Positions 44,888 through 55,300 of a stretch of 64,000 bases of DNA are shown in pieces. Source of the DNA: Streptomyces graminofaciens. Its GTDB lineage: Bacteria; Actinomycetota; Actinomycetes; Streptomycetales; Streptomycetaceae. Made by a program: the position numbers and the translations under genes. Positions within the stretch are counted from its first letter, which is position 1. Each line of letters starts with the position of its first letter. Below the pieces are notes generated by a model that saw only the letters and a list, made by a program, of their open reading frames with translations, searched no databases and was not told the DNA's origin. The stretch covers positions 4,301,001 through 4,365,000 of the forward strand of contig NZ_AP018448.1 in NCBI RefSeq assembly GCF_030294945.1, given 5' to 3'.

Positions 44888-45714
44888 CGTTCCGCTCCCT
44901 CCGACGCGGCCTCGCGCTCGGCGATTCCGCGCCTGCGCAGCACAATGGCCTGTCTTATGTAGTCGAGTCCGGTGACGACGGTCAGAATGACCGCCGCTGC
45001 CATCACCCAGAACCGCAGAGTGGCCAGCGGGCCCGTCAGCGCCAGGACGTACATGCCGACGGCCGTGCCCTGCGTGAGGGTCTTCAGCTTGCCGCCGCGG
45101 CTCGCCGGGATGACTCCGTACCGGATGACAAGGAAACGCAGCAGCGTGATCCCCAGTTCCCGGCCGAGGATCACACCCGTCACCCACCACGGCAGATCGC
45201 CGAGGTAGGACAGACAGATCAGCGCCGCGCCCATGATCGCCTTGTCGGCGATGGGGTCGGCGATCTTCCCGAAGTCGGTGACGAGGTCGTACGTCCGGGC
45301 CAGATGGCCGTCGAAGACGTCGGTGATCATGGCGACGGCGAAGGCGGCCCAGGCCCAGGCCCGCCAGACCGGGTCGTACCCGCCGTCCATGAACATCAGC
45401 ATGACGAAGCCCGGTACGAGGACCAGCCGGACCATGGTCAGGATGTTCGCGATGTTCCAGAGGCTGGCCTGGTTGACGGCGGCGGCGCCCAGCTTTCCAC
45501 CACGCACGGGCCGCGCCCCCTCGGAAGAACCGACGGAAGCACCGCCTGAAGTACCCGCGGAGTCACCCCCGGAGGCGCCCGCAGGGACACCCTCAGAGAC
45601 ATCCACGGACCCGACAGAGGCGGCAGAACCGGCGGCTCCGGGAACGCCGGGGGCGCTCGGGGCGCCCTTGGCGCCGGAGGGGCCGCCCGCCGCGGATGCC
45701 GGGACTCCCGTCAT
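44884..45714 (-). CDS. pgsA: CDP-diacylglycerol-glycerol-3-phosphate 3-phosphatidyltransferase
   Basis: The 276-residue protein has an Ala/Gly/Ser-rich disordered N-terminus (about 75 residues), then a CDP-alcohol phosphatidyltransferase core with the signature [26 protein letters not shown] (D-x2-DG-x2-AR-x8-G-x3-D-x3-D, about residues 132-157). Several membrane helices follow. It makes phosphatidylglycerol phosphate from CDP-diacylglycerol. Four-bp overlaps link it to rimO upstream and cinA downstream, so the three are translationally coupled. Paralogues of this family also make cardiolipin, so the acceptor is inferred from synteny. Confidence 0.9.
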   Translation of the reverse strand: MTGVPASAAGGPSGAKGAPSAPGVPGAAGSAASVGSVDVSEGVPAGASGGDSAGTSGGASVGSSEGARPVRGGKLGAAAVNQASLWNIANILTMVRLVLVPGFVMLMFMDGGYDPVWRAWAWAAFAVAMITDVFDGHLARTYDLVTDFGKIADPIADKAIMGAALICLSYLGDLPWWVTGVILGRELGITLLRFLVIRYGVIPASRGGKLKTLTQGTAVGMYVLALTGPLATLRFWVMAAAVILTVVTGLDYIRQAIVLRRRGIAEREAASEGAER

Positions 45715-47195
45715 CTGGCCGCCTCCTCAGTACATGCGGGCGAGCCGAGCGAGCCCGGGAGTGGCTCGGCCACCAGGTCGACACCTTCCGTACCGACCAC
45801 CTTGGCCTCGACGATAAGGCCGACACTCAGGCCTTCGCCGCTCGTGAACAGCACCTGCCCGTCCGTCTCGGGTGCCTGGTGCGCGGCGCGGCCGTACGCG
45901 CCCTCCTCACCGTCGACCGACTCGACGAGCACGCGGACGGTCTCGCCGACCCGCTCGTCGGCGCGCTGCGAGACCAGTTCCTCGGCCAGCCGCGAGATGC
46001 GCGCGAGGCGCTCGGCGACCACGTCCTCGTCCAGCTTGTTCTCGTACGTGGCCGCTTCGGTGCCCTCCTCGTCGGAGTACCCGAAGACGCCGATCGCGTC
46101 GAGCCGAGCGCCGTTCAGGAAGCGCTCCAGCTCGGCGAGGTCGGCCTCGGTCTCGCCGGGGAAGCCCACGATGAAGTTGGATCGCACGCCGGCCTCGGGG
46201 GCTTTGCTCCGGATGGTGTCGAGCAGCTCCAGGAAGCGGTCGGTGTCGCCGAAGCGGCGCATCGAGCGCAGCACCGCGGGGGCGGAGTGCTGGAAGGACA
46301 GGTCGAAGTAGGGCACGACCTTGGGTGTGGACGTGAGCACGTCGATCAGCCCGGGCCGCATCTCGGCGGGCTGGAGATAGCTCACACGGACCCGCTCGAC
46401 GCCGTCGACCTCGGCCAGCTCGGGCAGCAGCGACTCCAGCAGACGGATGTCGCCGAGGTCCTTGCCGTACGACGTGTTGTTCTCGGAGACCAGCATGATC
46501 TCCTTGACGCCCTGCTCGGCCAGCCAGCGCGTCTCGTTCAGCACGTCCGAGGGCCGGCGCGAGATGAAGGAGCCGCGGAACGAGGGGATGGCGCAGAAGG
46601 AGCAGCGGCGGTCACAGCCGGAGGCGAGCTTCACCGAGGCGACGGGCGAGCCGTCGAGCCGGCGGCGCAGGGGGGCGCGGGGCCCGGAGTCGGGCGCGAG
46701 CCCCTCGGGCAGGTCGACCGGGGCTCCGTGCCCGGGCAGGGCCACGTCCTCCGCCCCCGACTGCCGCTCCGCCGGGCTGATCGGCAGCAGCTTGCGCCGG
46801 TCGCGCGGGGTGTGGGCGGCGTGGATGCCGCCGGAGAGGATGGTCTGGAGGCGGTCGGAGATGTCCGCGTAGTCGTCGAAGCCGAGTACGCCGTCGGCCT
46901 CGGGCAGCGCTTCCGCCAGCTCCTTGCCGTAGCGCTCGGCCATGCAGCCCACCGCCACGACGGCCTGGGTTCTGCCATGGCCCTTGAGGTCGTTGGCCTC
47001 GAGGAGGGCGTCGACGGAGTCCTTCTTGGCGGCCTCGACGAAGCCACAGGTGTTGACGACCGCGACGTCCGCGTCCTCGGCGTCCTCGACGAGCTCCCAG
47101 CCGTCCGCCTCCAAGCGGCCTGCGAGCTCCTCCGAGTCCACCTCGTTACGGGCGCAGCCAAGAGTGACAAGTGCGACGGTACGGCGTTCAGGCAT
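45711..47195 (-). CDS. rimO: Ribosomal protein S12 methylthiotransferase RimO
   Basis: ATG 47195 ([22 protein letters not shown]) gives 494 residues; further upstream starts only add Arg-rich non-conserved sequence. An N-terminal UPF0004 domain carries three cysteines for one Fe-S cluster ([22 protein letters not shown]). The radical SAM core has [15 protein letters not shown], and a TRAM domain closes the protein ([22 protein letters not shown]). RimO adds a methylthio group to Asp of ribosomal protein S12. It leads the rimO-pgsA-cinA operon. Confidence 0.95.
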   Translation of the reverse strand: MPERRTVALVTLGCARNEVDSEELAGRLEADGWELVEDAEDADVAVVNTCGFVEAAKKDSVDALLEANDLKGHGRTQAVVAVGCMAERYGKELAEALPEADGVLGFDDYADISDRLQTILSGGIHAAHTPRDRRKLLPISPAERQSGAEDVALPGHGAPVDLPEGLAPDSGPRAPLRRRLDGSPVASVKLASGCDRRCSFCAIPSFRGSFISRRPSDVLNETRWLAEQGVKEIMLVSENNTSYGKDLGDIRLLESLLPELAEVDGVERVRVSYLQPAEMRPGLIDVLTSTPKVVPYFDLSFQHSAPAVLRSMRRFGDTDRFLELLDTIRSKAPEAGVRSNFIVGFPGETEADLAELERFLNGARLDAIGVFGYSDEEGTEAATYENKLDEDVVAERLARISRLAEELVSQRADERVGETVRVLVESVDGEEGAYGRAAHQAPETDGQVLFTSGEGLSVGLIVEAKVVGTEGVDLVAEPLPGSLGSPACTEEAAR

Positions 47196-47235
47196 GGGCT
47201 CAAGACTACTTCGTCCCACTGACAGCCCACGTCGA

Positions 47236-47263
47236 CGGGGTTGGCCGATCTTGGCCAACCCCG
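47236..47263 (-). terminator. Hairpin between the HTH gene and rimO
   Basis: cggggttggcc (47236-47246) pairs perfectly over 11 bp with ggccaaccccg (47253-47263) around gatctt. It lies 41 bp upstream of rimO and after the HTH membrane gene, so it probably ends that transcript. Confidence 0.75.
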
Positions 47264-47350
47264 CGCACCTGTTTCTCTTTGGGCCGTTTGTACGTGCCCT
47301 TGCACATGCCCTCGTGCGTGTCCTGCGCCACCCGCGGCCGCAGAGCGCGA

Positions 47351-48220
47351 TCACCCGACCTCGGGGTCGCCCTTCGTGTACGTCAGTCGCTCGACCTGGC
47401 CGGACTGGAAGTCGTCCTCGATCTTCTTGCCGTTGACGTAGAGCTGGATGGCGCCGGCGTCGCCCAGGACGAGGTCGATCTTGGAGCTGTCCTGGAAGGT
47501 CTTGGACTGGCCCTGCTTGAGGAGGCCGTCCCAGAGCAGCTGGCCGCTGTGGTCCTTGGCGGAGATCCAGCTGCGTCCGTCGGTGGCGCTGACCTGGACG
47601 GTCACCTTGTCGCGGGGCGCCGCGGCGATCGCGCTGTCGGTGGGGTCGGGCTTCGGGTCGGCGTCGGGCTTGTCGGTCTTGGGTGTCGGCGAGGCGGGCT
47701 TGCTGGCGGTGGGCGTGGAGCCCTCCACCGCCTGCGAGCTGCTGCCGGCCTTGTCGCCGCCGCTGTCGAACGCGGTGAAGCCGACGAAGCCGATCACCGC
47801 GACGATCGCGGCGACCATGGCGGCGGTCCAGTTGGGCCCGCGCCGCTCGGGGCGGATCCGCTCGGCCTCGAACAGCGGTGCCGCCGGAGTCGGCGCGGGA
47901 CGCCCGCCGTGCGCCTCGTCGTACTGCGCGAGCAGCGGCGCGGGATCGATGCGCACCGCACGCGCGAGGGTGCGGATGTGACCGCGCGCGTAGACGTCAC
48001 CGCCGCAGGGAGTGAAGTCGTCATGTTCGATCGCGTGCACGATGGCGATGCGGACCCGGGTGGCGTTGCTGACGTCGTCGACGGTCAGCCCGGCCGCGAT
48101 GCGGGCCTGCTGGAGGGCACGACCGATCGAGACACGATCCGCCGAGCGTTCGTCACGCACGTCTTCGAACGGACGCTCGTCTTCGGGGGAGTTGCCGTCA
48201 GGGGAGTTGCCGATGGACAC
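47351..48220 (-). CDS. RodZ-like membrane protein (HTH plus DUF4115)
   Basis: GTG 48220 has AAAGG 8 nt upstream and is preferred over GTG 48247. The 289-residue protein has a cytoplasmic HTH ([37 protein letters not shown]), one membrane span ([19 protein letters not shown], about residues 130-150), a Ser/Pro/Lys linker and a C-terminal DUF4115 domain ([20 protein letters not shown]...). This is the RodZ layout of cytoskeleton-linked morphogenesis proteins. Its position between rimO and ftsK is typical of actinobacteria. Confidence 0.88.
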   Translation of the reverse strand: MSIGNSPDGNSPEDERPFEDVRDERSADRVSIGRALQQARIAAGLTVDDVSNATRVRIAIVHAIEHDDFTPCGGDVYARGHIRTLARAVRIDPAPLLAQYDEAHGGRPAPTPAAPLFEAERIRPERRGPNWTAAMVAAIVAVIGFVGFTAFDSGGDKAGSSSQAVEGSTPTASKPASPTPKTDKPDADPKPDPTDSAIAAAPRDKVTVQVSATDGRSWISAKDHSGQLLWDGLLKQGQSKTFQDSSKIDLVLGDAGAIQLYVNGKKIEDDFQSGQVERLTYTKGDPEVG

Positions 48221-48489
48221 GGGGGCGCCTTTCGAGCGTGTAGCCACCTGTGCTGGGAGTTCAGTCTAGGGGGGGTACGAAAGGGTGGGGCAACCGGGCG
48301 GTGGGACTTTGTACGCCATCAGCATGGCCGGACACACTGATGGCGGTGACGCCGGGACATACGGCTGTCCCTTCCTCCAACTTGACGTACGCCGAAGGGA
48401 AACGGTTGCTCACCATTTCCTTACGGGTGAGTCACGTTCGAATACCCGGATGCCGTAGTGCCACTCGGCCCTTCCGAACCTGAGGCGCG

Positions 48490-51210
48490 CTACTCCCCAG
48501 TCTCCCCCCTGATCACGGCCAGCACCCCGTCCAGCTCGTCGGGTTTCACGAGAACGTCACGTGCCTTGGAGCCCTCGCTCGGCCCGACGATGCCCCGGGA
48601 CTCCATGAGGTCCATCAGCCGTCCGGCCTTGGCGAAGCCGACGCGCAGCTTGCGCTGGAGCATGGACGTCGAGCCGAACTGTGTGGAGACGACGAGTTCG
48701 GCCGCCTGGCACAGCAGGTCGAGGTCGTCGCCGATCTCCTCGTCGATCTCCTTCTTCTGCTTGGTGCCCACGGTGACGTCGTCCCGGAAGACGGGCGCCA
48801 TCTGGTCCTTGCAGTGCTGGACGATCGCCGCGACCTCGTCCTCCGTCACGAACGCGCCCTGCATACGGGTGGGTTTGTTGGCCCCCATCGGCAGGAAAAG
48901 CCCGTCACCCTTGCCGATGAGCTTCTCGGCGCCGGGCTGGTCGAGGATGACCCGCGAGTCGGCGAGCGAGGAGGTGGCGAAGGCGAGCCTCGACGGTACG
49001 TTCGCCTTGATCAGACCGGTCACGACATCGACCGACGGCCGCTGTGTGGCGAGCACCAGATGGATGCCGGCCGCACGCGCGAGTTGCGTGATGCGCACGA
49101 TCGCGTCCTCGACATCACGCGGGGCGACCATCATCAGGTCGGCCAGCTCGTCCACGATGACCAGCAGATACGGGTACGGCTGGAGTTCGCGCTCACTGCC
49201 CTCGGGCAGCTTGACCTTGCCGTTCCTGATTGCCTCGTTGAAGTCGTCGATGTGCCGGAAGCCGAACGCGGCCAGGTCGTCGTAGCGCAGGTCCATCTCG
49301 CGCACGACCCACTGCAGCGCCTCGGCGGCCCGCTTGGGGTTGGTGATGATCGGCGTGATCAGGTGCGGGATGCCCTCGTACGCGGTCAGCTCGACCCGCT
49401 TGGGGTCGACGAGGACCATGCGGACGTCCTCGGGGGTGGCGCGGACCATGACCGACGTGATCAGGCAGTTGATGCAGGACGATTTGCCGGAACCGGTCGC
49501 ACCCGCGACGAGCACATGCGGCATCTTCGCCAGATTGGCCATCACATAGCCGCCCTCGACGTCCTTTCCGAGCGCCACCAGCATCGGGTGGTCGTCCTCG
49601 GCGGCGTCCGCGAGGCGCAGTACGTCACCGAGGTTGACCATCTCGCGGTCGGTGTTGGGGATCTCGATGCCGACGGCCGACTTGCCGGGGATCGGGCTGA
49701 TGATCCGTACGTCCGGGCTGGCGACGGCGTACGCGATGTTCTTCGTCAGTGCGGTGATCCGCTCGACCTTCACGGCCGGGCCCAACTCGACCTCGTAGCG
49801 CGTGACCGTCGGCCCGCGGGTGAAGCCGGTGACGGAGGCGTCGACCTTGAACTCGGTGAAGACGTTGGTGAGCGAGGCGACGATGGCGTCGTTGGCGGCG
49901 CTGCGGGTCTTGCCGGGTCCGCCCCGCTCCAGCAGGTCGAGCGAGGGCAGGGAGTAGGTGATGTCGCCGGAGAGCTGGAGCTGTTCGGCGCGCGGGGGCA
50001 GGTCGCGGGGTGCGTCGGGCGCCTGCTTGGTGAGGTCGGGCACCAGGGCTTCCTGCCTGGCACCCTTGGGCGGCCGGGCCCCCGGGGGCTCCTGCCCGGC
50101 CCCCTTCGTGCGCGCGGCCGGCACGGGGGTGGTCTCCTCCCGCTCCCCCACGCTCACCCCCTGGGTGAGGTCGGCGACGACCGGCGACGGCGGCATGCCG
50201 TGCAGTACGGCCCCGTCGAGCGCGGCAGCGGCGGCAGCCGCCACGTCCACGGCGTCCATGGGCCGGTCCGGGTCGGGCTGCCGCACTGCGGAGCGGCGGG
50301 GGCGGCGCCGGGTGAGGGCCTCCTGCTCGGCACCGTCGGGGTCGTAGTCCTTAGGGGCGGATCCGCGCCTGCGGGAGCGCGCGGGCAGCGCTTCGCGCCA
50401 CTGCTCGTCGTAGCGCGCGTCGTCCTCGCCGTACGCCTCCTCATCCTCGTCGTCCGCGACGATCCCCAGCTTCTGGCCGAGCAGCCGTAGCCGCTGCGGG
50501 ATGGCGTTGACCGGGGTGGCGGTGACGACGAGCAGGCCGAAGACGGTGAGCAGCACAAGCATCGCCACGGCGAGCGCCTCGCCCATGGTGTACGTCAGCG
50601 GGGTGGCCGTGCCCCAGCCGATGAGGCCACCGGCGTCCCTTATCCGCTGCATGCCGTCGCTGCGCGCGGGCGCCCCGCAGGCGATGTGGACCTGGCCGAG
50701 CACGCCGATGACGAGCGCGGAGAGGCCGATGACGATACGGCCGTTGGCGTCCGGCTTCTCGGGGTGGCGGATGAACCGGAAGGCGATGACCGCGAGCAGG
50801 ATCGGCACCAGCAGGTCGAGCCGGCCGAAGGCGCCGGTCACGAGCATCTCGACGAGGTCGCCGACCGGGCCGCGCAGGTTGGACCAGGTGCCGGCGGCCA
50901 CGATCAGTGCGAGTGCGAGCAGCAGCAGTGCGACGCCGTCCTTGCGGTGCGCCGGGTCGAGATTCTTCGCACCCTGCCCTATGCCGCGGAAGACGGCGCC
51001 GACGGCGTGCGCGGCACCGAGCCAGACGGCGCGTACGAGTCTGTACACGCCTCCGGTCGGATTGGGCGCCGGCTTCGGAGGGGCCGTCTTCTTCGCCGCA
51101 GTCTTCTTGGCTGCGGCTTTCTTCGCGGGGGCCTTCTTCGCCGGAGCCTTCGTCGGAGCGGCTGCCTTCTTGGCGGGCGGCTTCTTCGCTGCGGACTGAC
51201 GTGAGGCCAT
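48490..51210 (-). CDS. ftsK: DNA translocase FtsK/SpoIIIE
   Basis: ATG 51210 (MASRQSAAKKPPAKKAAAPT) gives 906 residues; the longer GTG start at 51246 lacks support. The Lys/Ala-rich N-terminus is followed by four to five membrane helices (residues about 75-270), an acidic/Pro-rich linker (270-420), and the motor: Walker A AGATGSGKSSCIN near 570, Walker B LLVIVDELADLMMV near 660, and a C-terminal gamma winged helix (AAELVVSTQFGSTSMLQRKL) that reads KOPS-like sites. It pumps chromosomes into spores or across division septa. Confidence 0.96.
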   Translation of the reverse strand: MASRQSAAKKPPAKKAAAPTKAPAKKAPAKKAAAKKTAAKKTAPPKPAPNPTGGVYRLVRAVWLGAAHAVGAVFRGIGQGAKNLDPAHRKDGVALLLLALALIVAAGTWSNLRGPVGDLVEMLVTGAFGRLDLLVPILLAVIAFRFIRHPEKPDANGRIVIGLSALVIGVLGQVHIACGAPARSDGMQRIRDAGGLIGWGTATPLTYTMGEALAVAMLVLLTVFGLLVVTATPVNAIPQRLRLLGQKLGIVADDEDEEAYGEDDARYDEQWREALPARSRRRGSAPKDYDPDGAEQEALTRRRPRRSAVRQPDPDRPMDAVDVAAAAAAALDGAVLHGMPPSPVVADLTQGVSVGEREETTPVPAARTKGAGQEPPGARPPKGARQEALVPDLTKQAPDAPRDLPPRAEQLQLSGDITYSLPSLDLLERGGPGKTRSAANDAIVASLTNVFTEFKVDASVTGFTRGPTVTRYEVELGPAVKVERITALTKNIAYAVASPDVRIISPIPGKSAVGIEIPNTDREMVNLGDVLRLADAAEDDHPMLVALGKDVEGGYVMANLAKMPHVLVAGATGSGKSSCINCLITSVMVRATPEDVRMVLVDPKRVELTAYEGIPHLITPIITNPKRAAEALQWVVREMDLRYDDLAAFGFRHIDDFNEAIRNGKVKLPEGSERELQPYPYLLVIVDELADLMMVAPRDVEDAIVRITQLARAAGIHLVLATQRPSVDVVTGLIKANVPSRLAFATSSLADSRVILDQPGAEKLIGKGDGLFLPMGANKPTRMQGAFVTEDEVAAIVQHCKDQMAPVFRDDVTVGTKQKKEIDEEIGDDLDLLCQAAELVVSTQFGSTSMLQRKLRVGFAKAGRLMDLMESRGIVGPSEGSKARDVLVKPDELDGVLAVIRGETGE

Positions 51211-51357
51211 GGGGGTGAGGTTACCGGTGGAGACGACAGCGGACACGTGTGCCTACTGCTTCACCCGTTCGTGTCGCGCGCCTCGAGCGCCAAAGCTGAC
51301 GAGGGCGGACAGGCCCTCGTTCCGAGAGCCTGTCACCCAACTCCGCCCGGGTCCCGC

Positions 51358-52041
51358 TCAGTTCTGCGACGGCAGCGAAGGCGCGCCGCCCGTGCCCGGC
51401 TCCAGTGCGTCCAGTGCCCGGCGCAGACCCGTGAGTTTGCGCTCCAGATGGGCGGCCGTGGCCACCGCGGCCGCGTCCGCCGAGTCGTCGTCGAGCTGTT
51501 TGGAGAGGGCCTCGGCCTGCTCCTCGACGGCTGCGAGCCGCGCGGACAGTTCGGCGAGGATGCCGCCGGAGGGCTCCTTGGAGCCGCCCACCGCGCCCTT
51601 GCCGCCGCCCTCCAACTGCAGCCGCAGCAGGGCCGCCTGCTCCCTCAACTGGCAGTTCTTCATGTACAGCTCGACGAAGACCGAGACCTTCGCACGCAGC
51701 ACCCACGGGTCGAACGGCTTGGAGATGTAGTCGACCGCACCCGCCGCATAGCCACGGAACGTGTGGTGGGGACCGTGGTTGATGGCGGTGAGGAAGATGA
51801 TCGGAATGTCCCGGGTCCGTTCGCGCCTCTTGATGTGCGCGGCCGTTTCGAAACCGTCCATTCCCGGCATCTGGACGTCCAGCAGAATGACCGCGAAGTC
51901 GTCCGTCAGCAGCGCCTTGAGCGCTTCCTCCCCGGACGATGCCCGCACCAGCGTCTGATCGAGCGCGGAGAGGATGGCCTCCAGCGCCAGCAGATTCTCC
52001 GGCCGGTCATCGACCAGGAGGATCTTGGCCTTCTGCACCAT
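51358..52041 (-). CDS. osaB: Osmoadaptation response regulator OsaB
   Basis: ATG 52041 (MVQKAKILLVDDRPENLL) gives 227 residues. A receiver domain (phospho-acceptor D55 in LLDVQMPGMDG, conserved lysine in YISKPFDPWVL) is followed by a coiled-coil C-terminus (ELYMKNCQLREQAALLRLQL, LAELSARLAAVEEQAEALSK) without a DNA-binding domain. This matches S. coelicolor OsaB, needed for aerial growth and osmoadaptation. It lies 297 bp downstream of osaA, on the same strand. Confidence 0.92.
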   Translation of the reverse strand: MVQKAKILLVDDRPENLLALEAILSALDQTLVRASSGEEALKALLTDDFAVILLDVQMPGMDGFETAAHIKRRERTRDIPIIFLTAINHGPHHTFRGYAAGAVDYISKPFDPWVLRAKVSVFVELYMKNCQLREQAALLRLQLEGGGKGAVGGSKEPSGGILAELSARLAAVEEQAEALSKQLDDDSADAAAVATAAHLERKLTGLRRALDALEPGTGGAPSLPSQN

Positions 52042-52338
52042 GGCCCGCCCTCCTCGCCCCGGCTTGGGGCCTCCCCTGTCCTCAGGACTCGAGGTGACAC
52101 CGAGTGGCATCACCCCAGGGGACGACTCCCTTGCGCCGCCCGTCCTTGTGCCGGTCATCGTAGCCGCACCCCGCCCGTCGCCACACCCTGTCACCGTGAT
52201 GTCACTGTGCTCGTAGCAGAAACGCAGCGGGGGACCAGAAGGTTCCCCGAATACCGCGCTTCTACACGGCCTCGGCCACACTCAGTCAGCAACTGCTCGG
52301 CATGGTCACCGGGTTGTGACCATCCAACGCCCCACGCG
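52042..52338. other. osaA-osaB intergenic region
   Basis: These 297 bp hold no gene and probably carry a separate osaB promoter. A small hairpin gggg-accagaaggtt-cccc is at 52231-52249. Confidence 0.45.
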
Positions 52339-55300
52339 TCACTCGCCTCGCATCCATTGCTCCATGACAGACAGCAGATGATCGGGATCGACCGGCTTCG
52401 TCACATAGTCGGAGGCCCCGGAGTCGATCGCCTTCTCCCGGTCGCCCTTCATCGCCTTGGCGGTCAGCGCGATGATCGGCAGCCCGGCGAACTGGGGCAT
52501 CCGGCGGATCGCCGTCGTCGTCGCGTATCCGTCCATCTCGGGCATCATGATGTCCATCAGCACGACCGTCACGTCGTCGTGCTGCTCCAGGACCTCGATG
52601 CCCTCACGGCCGTTCTCGGCGTACAGCACGGACAGGCCGTGCTGCTCCAGGACACTGGTGAGCGCGAAGACGTTACGGATGTCGTCGTCGACGATGAGCA
52701 CCTTCTCGCCGTCGAACCTGCCCACCCTGCGCGGCTGCGGCACGGGCTCCTGATGCACCTGCATCCACGGCTCCTGCACCTGAGCGCCCTGCCCGGGCAC
52801 GGCGGAGAAGCCGTTCGACACCGACCTGCGGCGCCGCCGGAACAGCGCCGCGGCCCCGTTCTGGGTCTCGTGGTACGACTTCACCTCGGCCGGCGTCTCG
52901 GTCCGCTCGCTCAGCTCGGCCTCGGAGGCCAGCAACTCCCCGGCCTCCAGCGCGGCGGGAGCGTTGTGCGCGTAGCCCTGCGGGGGCAGTTCGCTCGGGT
53001 GCAGCGGCAAATACAGGGTGAAGGTGGAACCGCGTCCGGGCTCGCTCTGGGCGTGGATCTCGCCGCCGAGCAGCCGGGCGATCTCCCGCGAGATGGACAG
53101 CCCCAGCCCCGTACCGCCGTATTTGCGGCTCGTGGTGCCGTCCGCCTGCTTGAACGCCTCGAAGATCACCCGCATCTTGCTGGCCGCGATGCCGATGCCG
53201 GTGTCCGTCACCGAGAACGCGATGATGGGGGCATCCGGATCGCTGAGCGACCCCGCCTCCAGCAACTGCTCGCGGATGGCCACCGGTACGTCCGCTCCGG
53301 CGGGCCGGATGACCAGCTCGACGGCCCCGGAGTCGGTGAACTTCACCGCGTTGGACAGCAGGTTCCGCAGCACCTGGAGCAGGCGCTGTTCGTCCGTGTG
53401 CAGCGTGGCGGGCAGCTCCGGCGAGACCCGTACGGAGAAGTCGAGGCCCTTCTCCGCGGTCAGCGGCCGGAAGGTGGCCTCCACGTAGTCGACGAGCTGG
53501 ACGAGCGCGATACGGGTCGGCGAGACGTCCATCTTGCCCGCCTCGACCTTCGACAGGTCCAGGATGTCGTTGATCAGCTGGAGCAGGTCGGAGCCCGCCC
53601 CGTGGATCGTCTCGGCGAACTCGACCTGCTTGGGCGTCAGATTCGACTCTGCGTTGTCGGCGAGCAGCTTGGCGAGGATCAGCAGCGAGTTGAGCGGGGT
53701 GCGCAGCTCGTGCGACATGTTCGCCAGGAACTCGCTCTTGTAGCGCATCGACACCGCGAGCTGCTCGGCACGCTCCTCCAGGACCTGCCGAGCCTCCTCG
53801 ATCTCGGTGTTCTTGACCTCGATGTCGCGGTTCTGCCGGGCCAGCAGCTCGGCCTTCTCCTCCAGTTCGGCGTTGGACGCCTGGAGGGCCTTCTGCCGGT
53901 TCTCCAACTCGTCGGACCGCTCGCGCAGTTGCTCGGTCAGCTCCTGCGACTGCTTCAGCAGCACCTCGGTCTTGGTGTTGACAGAGATGGTGTTGACGCT
54001 CGTCGCGATCATCTCGGCGATCTGGTTCAGGAAGTCCTTCTGGATGTGCGTGAACGAGTTGAACGACGCCAGCTCGATGACACCGAGCACCTTCCCCTCG
54101 AAGAGCACCGGAAGCACGATGACCTGCGTCGGCGGCGCCTCCCCGAGCCCGGAGGAGATCTTCAGATAGCCGCTCGGCGCGTTCTCCACCAGGATCGTGC
54201 GCTTCTCCATCGCGGCCGTCCCGACCAGCGCCTCACCTGGCCGGAACGACGTCGGCATGGAGCCCATCGAGTAGCCGTACGACCCGAGCATGCGCAGCTC
54301 GTACTGGTCCTCGCCGTCCGGGGCCAGGTCCGTGCCGTCGACCAGCGGCAGCGCGAGGAAGAACGCGCCGTGCTGCGCGGACACCACCGGCGTCAGCTCG
54401 CTCATGATCAGCGAGGCCACGTCGTCGAGGTCCCGGCGGCCCTGCATCAGGGCGGAGATGCGGGCGAGGTTGCCCTTGAGCCAGTCCTGCTCCTGGTTGG
54501 CGATCGTGGTGTCGCGCAGGTTGGCGATCATCTTGTTGATGTAGTCCTGCAGCTCCTTGATCTCGCCCGACGCGTCGACGTCGATCTTGAGGTTCAGGTC
54601 GCCCCGGGTCACCGCGGTGGCCACGCGCGCGATGGCGCGGACCTGCCGGGTCAGGTTCCCGGCCATCTCGTTCACCGACTCCGTGAGGTCCCGCCAGGTG
54701 CCGTCGACGTCGCGTACGCGCGCCAGACCGCCCAACTGACCCTCGGTGCCCACCTCGCGGGCGACCCGGGTGACCTCCTCGGCGAAGGAGGACAGCTGGT
54801 CGACCATCGTGTTGATGGTGGTCTTCAGCTCCAGGATCTCGCCGCGCGCGTCGATGTCGATCTTCTTGGTCAGGTCGCCCTTGGCGATGGCGGTCGTCAC
54901 CATGGCGATGTTGCGGACCTGGCCGGTCAGGTTGGACGCCATCGAGTTCACGGACTCGGTGAGGTCCTTCCAGGTGCCGGCCACACCCGGTACGTGCGCC
55001 TGGCCGCCGAGGATGCCGTCCGTGCCCACCTCGCGGGCTACCTTGGTGACCTGGTCGGCGAACGAACTCAGCGTCTTCACCATGCTGTTGAAGGTGTCGG
55101 CGAGCTCCGCGACCTCACCGCGCGCCTCGATCGTCACCGTACGGGTCAGGTCACCGTTGGCGACGGCCGCCGCGACCTGGGAGATGTTCCGCACCTGCAT
55201 GGTGAGGTTCTTGGCCATCAGGTTGACGTTGCCGCTGAGGTCCTTCCAGATGCCGGTGATGCCCGGCACATGCGCCTGGCCGCCGAGGATGCCCTCGGTG